A stretch of DNA of 64,000 nt from Cryptomeria japonica (Eukaryota > Streptophyta > Pinopsida > Cupressales > Cupressaceae). Of this stretch, positions 1 through 10,697 are shown in pieces. How positions within the stretch are numbered: position 1 is the stretch's first letter; every line of letters starts with the position of its first letter. The position numbers and the translations under genes are program-made. A model generated the notes under the pieces. That model was not told the origin of the DNA. It saw only the letters and a program-made list of their open reading frames with translations, and did not search any database. Location of the stretch: positions 118,429,140-118,493,139 of the forward strand of contig NC_081410.1 in the NCBI RefSeq assembly GCF_030272615.1. Direction: 5' to 3'.

Positions 1-1744
1 TTGCAACATAGTCATGGATGGGTGGACCGACATTACACATCGTCCACTCTTCAATATGATGGTTACATCTACAACGAGCCCTTATTTCCTTAGGGCTATT
101 GATTGTTCAGGGCATATCAAGGATGCTCATTTTTCAATTCCAGATCCTCAAGGATGTTATAGAGGAGGTTGGGCCACAAAATGTGGTGCAGGTAGTGACA
201 GATGCGACCCATGTGTAAAGCAGCAGGGAAGATGATTGAGGCAGCCTATAGACATATTTGATGGACTCCTTGTTGTGTGCATACCATGAATAATTCACTC
301 AAGGACATGGGTAAAATTACTTGGATCTAATCAATTGTTAGTGATTCTAGAGATGTGCAGATGTCTATCTGCAACCACAATACTTCTCATGCACTCTTTA
401 GGACCTTCTCCAAGAAGGAATTCCTAAAACCTGTAGAGACTCGGTATGCATCATACTTTATTCTCTTGGAGAGGATGCTTGCGTTGCAAGAGGCATTGCA
501 ACTAATGGTTATGACAACAGAATGGAATAGGTGGCTTGAGTCAAAGACACAATAGGGGTTGAGGGTGAAGGAGGTGGTGAAGAATGATCTCGTTTGGGCT
601 GATGCCAAATATATTGTCTTCGTCATTGCTTTGGTCTTCACAATTATTAGATTTGGGGATTCTAGTGCACCTTCCCTTGGAGAGGTGTATGAGTGCATTG
701 ATTCTATGCTTGGTCAAATGAAGGTTGTTGTGCGAGAGGACTCTACATTGCAATTCTACAATGAGCATATTCAGCCGATCATTCATCGTAGATGGGAGAA
801 GTTCAACACTCCCTTACACATGGCTGCCTATGTATTGAATCCGAAGTGGAACGTGCAAAGTCCAGGCAAAATTACACCTATAGAGGATCTTGAGGTGAAA
901 GAAGGATTCATTAATGCAGTTGACAAAATGTATGTTACTACAAAGGCTAGCCAGATTCGTACTGACTGGACAAAATTTGCCACTCTATGGGGATATTCAG
1001 AGGCATCGAAGATAGATCTCGAGATTATGTCACAAGAGGACCCCAAGTTGTGGTGGACTATGCATGGGCTTAAATCTTTGATAACTACTCTAGCCATTCA
1101 TTTGCTGTCCTAGGTTTCTAGTTCTTCTCTTGCTGAGAGGGACTTGTCTACTTACAACTTCATACACTCCATTAAGAGGAACACGCTTACTTCTAGGAGG
1201 GCAGAGAAGCTTGTGGCGATACATAGTTCATTGCGTCTCATTGACTTAAACACATCTACGTAAAAGGAGAGTCTAGTAGCCAGATGGGATGTAGAGCCAA
1301 AAGAGCCAACACAAATTGATGATGATGCTACACAGACAAGGCTGGTTGGCATTGGTATAGATCAAAGTTCCTAGACTCGGACTCGGCTCTGACTCGGCAA
1401 GGCTGACTCGACTCGTGACTTGGCTCGGACTCGGCAATGACTCGGCAAAATAAGAAAACCCTTGAAATTTAGAGATTTTTAACAATTTAAAACTTGTTTC
1501 ATACACCCATTATTGAATTAAGCTTAAAGACACTATAACATCATCAAATAGAAACTAATTTGATCACATACATAAACATACATCCATCACATGCGTAGAA
1601 ATGTAAATTGTAGTTGAAGGAATTAGAAAACATAGATATATAGAGTTATAAATGTTGTCCAATATATATAAAATCCATGACTTCAAATGTTCCCAAACAT
1701 ATATGTAACTCTAAAGTGTAAACAAAAACAAGTCTATGGCTTAG

Positions 1745-2045
1745 GCTCTGGCTCAACCTCGTCTATCTGCCTCCTAGAAAGGCGTCTAAGGTAGGTCCTG
1801 GATGACTGAGTAGCCATAGTCTCTGCCTATGATGTGCCAGTCTGAGCAGCCATAGGTGTTGTGCCTGATCGTGCTCTATCCTCCTCCTCTGCCATAGCCA
1901 CAGCCTCAGCCTTTTTGTCTGCCTAGTCAACCCACTCAAGGTCCTCATTAGTGAAGACTGGATCGGTGGACTCAGTGAGCCAATCGGACTGTAGTGTTGC
2001 CCCAATGTGATTTGTGCAAGCTTTTTACCTCTTCCTCTCAATTGG
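1745..2045 (-). pseudogene. Transposase C-terminal tail relic inside the nested hAT
   Basis: On the minus strand this matches, at nucleotide level, the tail encoded at 26200-26455, including the segment for AEEER..AR.. and SRTYLRRL. Several frameshifts and stops are present. It is the only coding trace left in this non-autonomous copy and shows that it arose by internal deletion. Confidence 0.55.
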
Positions 2046-2072
2046 TTGCAAAACTATGGCTTCCTATTTTTC

Positions 2073-2350
2073 CAGTGTTCCACGGGCGTTGGGGATGAGG
2101 GGACGCGTTTCCAGGATGGGGGGACCAAGGGCCTAAGTTTGGGGACGACAGGGGGACGGTGACCGGGGGGTGGCGGGGTGGTGGTGCTGATATATTTATA
2201 CATATACATATAGTACTTGAAAAACTAGTTTTGAAAAGATGTATGACACTATTACAGTATAAGAATTACATTGTCAAATGAAACTATAGGAAATTTGAAA
2301 TACTAAATCTAAATACCAATTACCAAGATTTCTAAGTTGTGTTGTTATAT
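2073..2350. repeat. G-rich hAT-like end inserted in the nested element
   Basis: The sequence starting CAGTGTTCCACGGG at 2073 and continuing with GGGGACG/GGGGGAC repeats is the inverted counterpart of the outer element's right end (3040-3212), including the AGTACTTGAAAAA stretch. It interrupts similarity between 1363-2700 and 25412-26867. A weak duplicated flank AATCGGAC (1982-1989) / AATCAGAC (2358-2365) may mark the insertion, but the inner boundaries do not agree with it, so the structure is uncertain. Confidence 0.4.
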
Positions 2351-3335
2351 GGAGCCTAATCAGACTCGTAGGTTAGATTTTCCCTACTTCTATCGACGCG
2401 GTTTCCCCCTATATTTTTCAACGGGGGTTTGGGGGCAGAGCCCCCAAGTTGGGGTCAAGGGCCAAAAAATCATTAAAAAATGTTATGTTTTTTTTTTGTT
2501 TTTTTTACTGCACTATTTTAAGTGACTCTGGTTGGGTCATGACCCTCAGACTTGGCGAGTCAGGGAGTGACTCGCTGACTCGGCAAGTCAGGCGAGTCAT
2601 GCCCCCTGACCCGTCCGAGCCCGGGTCAGGGTCACCGTGACCCGGCAGGGGTCACCCGGCCCGTTGACTCGCGTGACTCGCCGCGAGTCACGGAACTCTG
2701 GTATAGATGAGCTTGACAATGTCAGGTCCACTAGTTCGAGTGATGAGGACATTGACGAGTTTGGTGATGAGCTTGGGGATGATTAGAGTCATTAGACTAC
2801 TTCTAGAGTTTATACTTCTAGTATGCTGTATTTACTATTTAGTATTTTGTTTTTGAAGTTTCAACATTGTTGAATCTTGATAACTTGATTAGTTGATTGT
2901 AATTTTGATTAACATTGGATCGTGATTAAGATGATTATGAAATGAATTTTTTTGAAAATTCTTGCTCCAATGTCTATATTTGATATTTTGACATTTGTCA
3001 TTTGAATACTAGATTCTAGTTATTATGTTATACTTCTTTATCTTTTTAAAATTAATTTTTCAAGTACTATATGTATTATGTAAGCATTGGTCCCCCGCCG
3101 CCCCCTGCCACTGTCCCTCTGCCGTCTACCCGACGTTCCCAATCTTAGGCCCCAAGTACCCGAAAATCGTCCCCCCCCCTGAGGAAATGTCCCCGAACCC
3201 CGTGGAACTTTGATAATAAACTAAACCACTATAAAAATAAAAATATTACACTGTAAATTTGTCAAATTCAAATGTTATGATATATATTATAGTTAAAAAT
3301 AACAATGTCAAATGTCAACAATCAGCCAACATTGA

Positions 3336-3420
3336 TCAAGCATCATCATATGGGTCTTCAAAAATATCATCACCTTCCATATCAAATGATGTAGGAATTG
3401 GTAAATTAGAAGAACCACAG
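3336..3420 (-). pseudogene. Possible hAT transposase C-terminal acidic tail (minus strand)
   Basis: The minus strand reads GSSNLPIPTSFDMEGDDIF then EDPYDDA and a stop at 3336-3338. Short acidic tails of this kind end the other hAT transposases in this window. Nothing upstream on the minus strand confirms a transposase, so this is only suggestive. Confidence 0.3.
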
Positions 3421-4859
3421 TGCCATTGGCACTTGCAAATACATAGTTGGATAAACCATATTATCGAAACATAATAATAGCCATTGTACACTAATTACAT
3501 CATTCCCCCCATATGAAAAAGTCATCTTCTAGACAACAAAGAAAACAAGTAAGCATTAAGTAACATTAGGGAAGATTGCTCATTTGATTAAGATATTGTA
3601 GACAACGACATGTAGGCAAACTTGGAAGTACAGTTTGCAAACTCGGGCTTGGAGTATTCTTGACAAATCAAATAAGTTCAATGGGGGTTTAGGGGCAATG
3701 GTGTTGAGGGGTATTGCCTCTCGCAAGGGTCTAGGGGTATTGCTTAAAAAATGACACAAAATTTCATGGTGCACATCATTTTGCATTCACTCACAATAAG
3801 GTAAATGCATTTGTTCTTATCTTTAAAATGCACTGGAATCCACATTTTATGGTTTGGGGGGCGTTTTTGGATTTTTGCTCAAAATTGGATGTCAAAATGT
3901 AATTAGAAAGTTTTAAAAATTGCAAATTTGTCACCTTGGCGTGAAAACCCACCAAATACTATGTAGGTTTGTTTGGGTTTGTCCCAGATAGGCTAGTGGG
4001 TTTGTAACCTTGGACGGCCCCGAAGGTGGGCTGGATCCGGACCCATATCCATGCTATATTGAACCCGAATTGGTGGGTTAAATACAATGAACTGGTAGCA
4101 TAGACCCAAAGTAAATGATATAATATCCATTCTTTGCAATTGGCCTTAAATCGCTCACATTTTGTTGATGAGCTGATCAAAACCCCTTCAGGATGACATT
4201 TCCCTATCCTTGAAGCAGATTGATTCCTATAGGAGTGTGAGCAATGATTTTGGGACCCAAGTGGACCAGCTTTCTATCAGCCAAAACAATTTTTGCCAAA
4301 GGTGACATTTTCTTCTTTCGACCATGACCTAGGATTTAAGATTGCATGGAGAAGAGATTTCCAAATTGCGCAAGGATGCAATTTATGTTGAAGGTTTGCT
4401 TGACATTGCTCTTTTCTGCCCTAGCTCCATTGAAGAAGACTCACCAACTGATTCCATTGTAGTTTTGCTAGTCAATGATCTAGTTTTCTCCGTCTTCATT
4501 GAGAAGGAGACCCACCAACCACAAGGGGGTTTAGGAGGATTCAACTCTTTAATAGGCTAAGAGAGAAGCCCAAAGGGAGGTACCCAAAAAGGAATTTGAT
4601 GAAACAGAAAAGGCACTGTCCACAGTGCCCACTGAAAAATCAACATTGTTGGATGCAATCCAGTCATATTGTATATCAGCTCCTTTCCACCAAGAAGCAT
4701 ATTTTAGAAGGGCATGTTGAGGACCAAGTTAGAGGACATTTGACACTTTGCTGCTAGGTGGCATGCTGCTTAGCATGATCTGCATCTAAAAGCAATTCAC
4801 TACATAATCAAATTGTTGATTCCAAATCATGTTGCCAACTTTTGAACAAATTTTTTTTT
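3421..4859. other. No recognisable gene; low-complexity and degenerate repeat DNA
   Basis: Only short unsupported open frames occur. A degenerate patch near 3960-4085 contains GGTTTG and GGATCC-GGACCC type repeats. The minus strand from about 4540 to 4860 may be the continuation of the LINE-like frame to its right, but no conserved motif could be read. Confidence 0.5.
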
Positions 4860-5416
4860 GATAACTTGAATAAATTCAAAGTCAAACCAATAAGAATTCT
4901 CGCAAAGGTGGAACGGCTTACCATCTAATGCATATCTGGAACTGAAATTAGACTCCCTATTGCATTTCCAATAGATGAGAGGCAATTAGGAGACAAAACT
5001 GTAGAAGATTTGGGAGTCTCATCCAAACCAAAGAAATAGAGAAGGTTTGGTGAGAGGATTGAAATCAAGAAAATGAGATTTCACAGCAAAGAAGGCCTAA
5101 GGACAAGGTTTCACAGCCAAGTTTTTCGAAAGTTATAGAGTAGGGTTACGTCTAGCTACCATTCTTCCTTCTTAAGCATCTTATCCCCCAAAACCACAAT
5201 CTGAATATGTTCAGATGTTGATACTTTAACAGCTGTGGGTTCCAAAAATGGATTAATCTTAGTTTCTTTTTTTTTGATACATCTCTTTCGATTTTTAGCA
5301 ACTAGGATTGATTGAGTTATAGTTTGGGCCTTACGGGGGGATGGCTGATCCCTAAGATCAGATAGGGGGTCCAGAGTATGCCGCATAGAGGAAGAGGGCG
5401 ATTTGGCCATTGCCAA
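4860..5416 (-). pseudogene. LINE-like ORF1 (gag-like) remnant with DUF4283-like segment, distal half
   Basis: The minus strand around 4900-5050 reads SIGNAIGSLISVPDM, a stop, then MVSRSTFARILIGL, resembling the IG..IG...VD......R..FARI..E motif of DUF4283 in plant LINE ORF1 proteins. The adjoining open stretch (5156-5416) is Ser/Pro/Lys-rich. It ends exactly at the copia insertion point and continues at 11392. The family call rests on one motif and is tentative. Confidence 0.4.
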
Positions 5417-6120
5417 TGTTAATGCATTAGTAGCTTCTGCAAGATAAGATTTTCCTAACTCATTAATCTCCTCTATTCTGTTTTGTTTTACTCATCTATG
5501 CTATTAGATTATCTGAACTGAATATGTTAATCAGACTGTAACTTTGATCTCGATTATGATAATGGATAAAGATGGATTAGATCGACGACCTCCTTAACTA
5601 TGTTAAGCGTCGATCTAATGCTATCGGGCTGATAACCCAATAGCATATAATGCTATTAGTTATTGTTATTGTTTACTTAGACACCGATTCATTATCGGCT
5701 GTGCTTATATCATAATCTGCTTTGACACCGATTCATTATTGGGTGTGTTTATATATACTCTGCCTTGACACCGATTCATTATCGGGTGTGTTTATATCGA
5801 ACTATTAACATATGCAAATGACACCGAACTGTTATGATAAACACCGAAGTGAATCGGTAGATAGTCACGACCAAGTGACATCTTGGTTGGACATGTCTAA
5901 AAGACATGTCCGATCAAGGTGCCACTTGATCGTGACTGCCTTGATATATATACATCATTCAAAAGAAAAGGAATGACATTAAAATCGATACATGTTCATC
6001 CTTCAGACCTGCAGAAAAGAAATACGATAATATTATTGTCATAGTAATAATACCAAAATAAGAAATACACTATCTAGCATATAACTTGTTCATTAAATTG
6101 AAATCGCAATAACATTAACA
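5417..6120 (+). repeat. 5' LTR of copia element 1 (704 bp)
   Basis: Starts TG and ends CA. Contains three tandem copies of a 43-44 bp unit beginning GACACCGATTCATTAT at 5680, 5724 and 5767, probably in U3. Downstream is a cluster of small hairpins: ACCGA/TCGGT with loop AGTGAA, ACCAAG/CTTGGT with loop TGACAT, a perfect 10-bp stem GGACATGTCT at 5889-5911, and GATCAAG/CTTGATC with loop GTGCCA. Confidence 0.93.
5680..5812. repeat. Three-copy 43-44 bp tandem repeat in the LTR
   Basis: Units begin GACACCGATTCATTAT and end in GTG...TATAT-rich sequence. The same three copies are found at 10961-11090 in the 3' LTR. Position upstream of the hairpin cluster suggests an enhancer-like array, which is an inference. 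Confidence 0.8.
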
Positions 6121-6133
6121 TGGTATCAGAGCC
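6121..6133 (+). promoter_or_regulatory. Primer-binding site, copia element 1
   Basis: TGGTATCAGAGCC lies directly after the 5' LTR. This is the usual plant copia PBS complementary to the 3' end of initiator tRNA-Met. Confidence 0.93.
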
Positions 6134-6211
6134 AAGTTGATCGAACTTGAGGCTATTCAATTTCGTGAAACAAATTTAAGAACAAATTTATATACTACAT
6201 CACATTCTCCA

Positions 6212-9200
6212 ATGGCCAGCGCTATTAGATTCGAAGACAAACTCGGAGGTGGCAATGATTTTTCAGCCTGGAAATTCAGAATTCAAATGATCTTAAAGGA
6301 GAACAAAGTGGATTCATTTGTTCAAACTAAAAATGACCAACCTGAAAATGAACCTAACAAAACAGCATGGATTGAGAGAAATGAAAAGGCAATAAAAATA
6401 ATAGTTGATGGGGTGAGAAACAACATAATGCCCATCATAAGAAAACATCAGACAACCTATAAAATGTTCAAAGCACTTGAAAGCACATTTGAGATATCAA
6501 ATGCAAGTCGAACTCTAGCATTAAAACGAGAAATAAATCGCATCACCATGAACAAGGGGGAGACAATCAATGCCTACTTTATGCGGATATCAGTTCTAAG
6601 AGATGAACTAGCAACTCTGCACTACGAGATCCAAAGCAAAGAGTTAACACTCATTGCTTTAGATGGGTTGCCTAGTGGATGGAGCACATTCGTCCAAGGC
6701 ATCAGTGCAAGGTCCAAATATCCTGAGTTTGAAAGACTAAGGGATGATTGTCTCCAAGAAGAATCAAGATTGAACAAGATGAAAATGAAACATAAGAATA
6801 TAGATGAAGATCTACAAGTCCTAAACACGAACTCCACCAAGCAAAAAAAGAAAAGGCAGTTTAGAAAGAGAAAAGGTCGTCAAGGCAAGAATACTTCAAA
6901 GAAGGACTTATCCCACATTCAATGTTACAGATGTGATCAATTCGGACACTATGTTGCAAAGTGCCCGGAAAGAACCAAGAAACATGCTACATTTGCCAAA
7001 GCAGGAAAGACTAAAGGGGAAGATGACTCCGGAAAATATGTATTCTACTCAGCACTCACAAGCCAAGCTTCTAACAAAATCAACTCATGGGTGATTGACA
7101 GTGGTTCATCCAGGCACATCACTGGGTTTAGAGAAGTACTCGACTCCATGACACAGGAGAGTGATGAGGATGTAACCATCGGAGATGACTCCACACATCC
7201 AGTCAAAGGAATAGGAACCTGCACCATGAAATTGAAGACAGGCATATCCTTGCGGCTCGAAGGAGTACTATATGTCCTCGGCATCAAAAGGAATCTGGTC
7301 TCTATATCGGCACTGGAAGATAATGGATATAGAGTGGCATTCATGGACAACAGAGTATTGGCCTGGCCAAAGAACTTTTCCATCAAGAAGGCAAAGACCA
7401 TTGGATAGAGACGGGGCTATTTGTATGAGCTATGCACAGAACCCAACCTAGCCCTAATCCATGAAGCCACTAATGCAAATGAAGTTTGGCATAGAAGATT
7501 AGGCCATTTGAATTTTAGGGCTTTATCTTCAATGGGAAACCTTGTCACAGGCCCACCCAAATTAAAGCAAGATCATTCAGGGGCATGCAAAGGATGAGCC
7601 CTAGGTAAAAATACCAAAGGTACATTCCAAAATAGTACTAGGAAAACTAGTAAAATTCTAGAGTTAGTTCATTCTGATGTATGCGGACCTATGTCCGTAT
7701 CCTCTCTAGGGGGATTCTTGTATTATGTAATATTTGTTGATGATTACTCTAGGAAGACTTGGATCTACTTTCTGAAAAGTAAAGAATCAGAAGAGATCCT
7801 CTCTAGGTTTAAAGAATTTAAATCACTAACTGAAAACCACTCAGGAAACAAAGTTAAAACCCTAAGAACCGACAATGGGGGAGAATACACATCAGATTCA
7901 TTTAAAAAATTTTGTAGAGATAATGGGATTAAGAGGGAGCTCACTATACCTTATAACCCCCAACAAAATGGGGTAGCTGAAAGGAAAAATAGGACTATAG
8001 TCAAAGCTGCCAAGGCCATGATTCTAGATCAAAACCTTAACACAAATCTCTGGGTAGAAGCATCCAGCACCGCTGTATATATACAAAACAGATGCCCTCA
8101 CTCCCATCTTGAAGACAAAACTCCTGAGGAAGTATACACTAAAATTAAACCAGATATTAGCCACCTTAGGATATTTGGATGTCCTGTCTATATCCATATA
8201 CCTAAAGAAAAAAGACTAAAACTAGAGCCTTCTGGAAAAAGAGGATTGCTTGTAGGATATAGTGAAACCTCCAAAGCCTACAGAATCTATGTACCTGGTC
8301 AAAGAAATATTGAACTAAGTAGGGATGTAATCTTTGAGGAGGACCTAGCCTTCAAAAGAGCTCAGAACTTCATAGAACTTGAAATCTATGTCCCTACCTC
8401 TAACTTAGATGAAGATCCTGCTCCTGAGTTTTAGAGGGAGAATCTAGATGAAACTGAAAATGAAAATGAACACTCACCTAGAAATCTCAAGAAAAGACCA
8501 CTATGGGCCACCAAAACAGTAGAAGAAGCTTAGAGGTTTGCTGCTCCTTCTGGAACCTTTAGAGAAAGCAAAAGACCTAATAAATTTACTAGCTATGTTG
8601 CTCTTATGAATGATCTATCTAAAAACGAACCTGACAATGTAACAGATGCCCTTAAACATCAAGTATGGAAGGATGCTATGTATGAAGAGTATCAATCCAT
8701 AATGAAAAATGATGTATGGGAGATTGTTCCTAGGCCAACTAAGAAATCTATTGTTTCTTCTAAATGGCTTTTTAAGATCAAACATGCAGCAGATGACAGT
8801 ATTGAAAAACATAAGGCAAGATTTGTAGCCAGAGGGTTTTCTTAAAAGGAAGGAATAGACTATGAAGAAACATTTGCTCTCGTAGCCAGATATACCTCAG
8901 TAAGGACTGTGCTAGTCATTGCAGCAGCAAAGGGATGGAAGGTACATCAAATGGATGTAAAGACAACTTTTCTTAATGGGGAGATATCTGAAGAAGTATA
9001 CCTAGAGCAACCTGAAGGGTTTGAGATCCATCATGCAGAGTCTCATGTGTTTAGACTCAAGAAAGCTCTATATGGGCTTAAACAGGCTCCCAGGGCCTGG
9101 TATGAAAGAATTGACACATATCTATCAAAACTAGGCTTCTCTAAAAATGATGCAGATCCTAATCTCTACTACAAACAGAATAAAGGTGATATGCTAATAA

Positions 9201-10153
9201 TGATTTTATATGTTGATGACTTATTAATCATAGGAGAAGATCACCTTATAGATCAATGTAAGAAAGAGCTATCCAAAGAATTTGATATGAAGGACCTAGG
9301 ATTCCTTCATTATTTCCTAGGGTTGGAAGTATGGTAGAATTCTGATAACATTGTTCTAAACCAAGGCAAGTACACCTTGGACATCCTGAAGAGATTTGGA
9401 ATGCTAAACTGCAGACCCATGACTGCTCCAATGGAAACCAATCTTCATAAACTTAAAGAAGCAGCAGCAAAATCACCTTCTACTGACCCCACTCTATACA
9501 GGCAAATGATTGGGTCTCTTATGTATCTGGTTAATACAAGGCCAGATATCTGCTATGCAGTAAATGCTTTGAGTCAGTTTATGTGTGAGCCAAAAGAGAT
9601 ACACCTGGTTGCAGTAAAACACATTATGAGATATTTACAAGGCACCTTAAACCTTGGTCTCAAGTATGAGAAAGTTGATCTTAATCTACACGGATTCACA
9701 GATTCAGATTGGGCTGGAAGTGTGACTGACTGGAAAAGCATCTCTAGGTGCTGTTTCAGTTTGGGATCAGCCATGATATCTTGGATCAGCAATAAGCAAT
9801 CTTCTGTAGCGCAAAGTTCCACCGAGGCCGAATACATTGCAGCCTCCATGGCTGCCCGAGAAGTAGTGTGGCTTAGAAAGTTACTTGTGGGATTGTTTGG
9901 TGATCCGATGAAACCTACTATCATCCATTGCGACAATCAAAGCTGCATAAAACTTTCAATGAATCCAGTGTTCCATGATAGATCCAAACATATTGAGATC
10001 CCATACCATTATGTACGAGACATGGTAGACAAAAATGTGATCAAATTAGAATATGTTAGTATGGGAGATCATATTGTAGATATTCTGACCAAACCACTTT
10101 CCAGAGTGAAGGTTGATCACTTCAGAAAGGGTTTAGGTATGATAGAAAGGTAA
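6212..10153 (+). pseudogene. Copia gag-pol polyprotein with six in-frame stop codons and no frameshift
   Basis: Likely start ATG at 6212 (MASAIRFEDKLGG). In order: a gag domain with a CCHC knuckle (CYRCDQFGHYVAKC, about 6920-6965), protease (WVIDSGSSRHITG, 7087), GAG-pre-integrase (VWHRRLGHLNF), integrase core with RTDNGGEYTS and QQNGVAERKNR, reverse transcriptase (SSKWLFKIKH, QMDVKTTFLNG, YVDDLLI at about 9210) and RNase H (DSDWAG, SSTEAEYIA), ending in DILTKPL. About 1314 codons, normal for copia. Stops are at 7406, 7595, 8432, 8531, 8843 and 9335; at 8432, 8843 and 9335 they look like Gln codons changed by C-to-T. It would make the capsid and enzymes for reverse transcription and integration; this copy would need trans-complementation. 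Confidence 0.95.
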
Positions 10154-10226
10154 TCTGCTTTGTAAATAAGATGTTTAATATGTAAACTTCTTTTGTCATG
10201 TTGAGACATTCTAGGTTTTACCCCCT

Positions 10227-10547
10227 GTGTTCATATCTAAGAGGTGACGATCTCTCAGATTATGAACACTTGTATGCAGACATCATAAGGTGACGATCTT
10301 ATGATTCTCAAACCAGTTATCATGTTGGATCTCTGGTATGTCATGGATGTGCCATGATGGTGTTGTGATAAAACATTTGTATAAAATGTTTGTGCACATA
10401 TCACAACCTGGATAAGATGAGAATTTAACCATCCTCATATGTTTATTCTTAGTATTGCGTGTTCAGGCAATACTGATATCACGTGTACAGGTGATATCTT
10501 GTCATAATAAAATGATGAATCTTTTATATCACATGGTTAGGTGATAC
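10227..10547 (+). ncRNA. Array of stem-loops between pol and the polypurine tract (candidate structured RNA)
   Basis: At least six hairpins lie in about 320 nt. 10227-10269 has outer stem GTGTTCATA/TATGAACAC and inner AGAG/CTCT around loop GTGACGAT. 10282-10305 has stem ATCATAAG/CTTATGAT with the same loop. 10371-10391 has AAACATTT/AAATGTTT. 10451-10474 has AGTATTGC/GCAATACT with loop GTGTTCAG. Immediately adjacent, 10475-10498 has GATATCAC/GTGATATC with loop GTGTACAG. 10526-10547 has ATATCAC/GTGATA with loop ATGGTTAG. Stems differ but loops recur. The second copia family has the same arrangement at 24361-24450. Function is unknown; packaging, translation control or transcript processing are possibilities. 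Confidence 0.6.
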
Positions 10548-10683
10548 TCTATGTCACATACTTAGAGAGATGTTTTATACTTAATATCATATTTCCTGAT
10601 GGTACTTCATATCATATGTATGGATCTTGGAGACTGACATTATGGAAAAGAAATGTGATGCAGGTTACTTTATCTATCTTCCA

Positions 10684-10697
10684 AAGCTAAGAGGGAG
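10684..10697 (+). promoter_or_regulatory. Polypurine tract, copia element 1
   Basis: AAGCTAAGAGGGAG directly precedes the 3' LTR start. The second copia element has the related AGTTAAGAGGGAG in the same position on its coding strand. Confidence 0.85.

Larger units (their letters stand above)
1363..2700 (-). mobile_element. Nested non-autonomous hAT element with 8-bp target duplication GTATAGAT
   Basis: Bounded by GTATAGAT at 1355-1362 and again at 2701-2708. The left end reads CAAAGTTCCTAGACTCGG and the right end, read inward, CAGAGTTCCGTGACTCGC. Both flanks carry dense ACTCGGC/GCCGAGT subterminal repeats (1370-1445 and 2525-2690). Removing the insert rejoins the outer transposase reading frame (VGIGIDELDN). 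Interior similarity to the element at 25412-26867 in reverse orientation, including the transposase C-terminal tail and the GC-rich segment near 2393-2470, places them in one family. No transposase core is present. Confidence 0.85.
2..2786 (+). pseudogene. hAT transposase remnant (DUF659 plus hAT C-terminal dimerisation domain), split by a nested element
   Basis: Reads in pieces across all three frames. The first segment has the DUF659 signature DGWTD followed by an FLRAIDCSGHIKDA-like stretch. After a frameshift near 135, a block resembling VVQVVTDxA...CKAAGKMIEAAY...CCVHTMN covers the second catalytic Asp region. The 3' part (559-1260) ends in the hAT dimerisation domain: DPKLWW, LAIHLLS, SSSLAERDLSTYNFIHSIKRN and RAEKLVAIHSSLRL. 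There are stops near 555, 1111 and 1261. The reading resumes after the inserted element at 2701 with an acidic tail (SSSDEDIDEFGDELGDD) and a stop at 2784-2786. It would normally cut and paste hAT elements in the nucleus; this copy cannot make a functional protein. Confidence 0.85.
1..3212 (+). mobile_element. hAT DNA transposon, 5' end outside window, right terminus at 3212
   Basis: The element starts before the window. It carries a degenerate hAT transposase on the plus strand followed by a 3' tail that ends in ...CCCGTGGAACTTTG at 3212; read inward on the other strand this is CAAAGTTCCACGGG, a hAT-type end starting with CA. The last 130 bp (3085-3205) are C-rich, with repeated GGGGAC-like motifs on the other strand, typical of subterminal transposase-binding repeats. 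The left terminus and the target duplication cannot be checked because they lie outside the window. It is interrupted by another hAT at 1363-2700. Confidence 0.65.

Noticed and set aside
6137-6211. Extension of the copia gag frame upstream of 6212
   Set aside because: The codon at 6137 is TTG in the leader just after the PBS; the first ATG with a gag-like N-terminus is at 6212, and the second copia also starts MATGVRFED.
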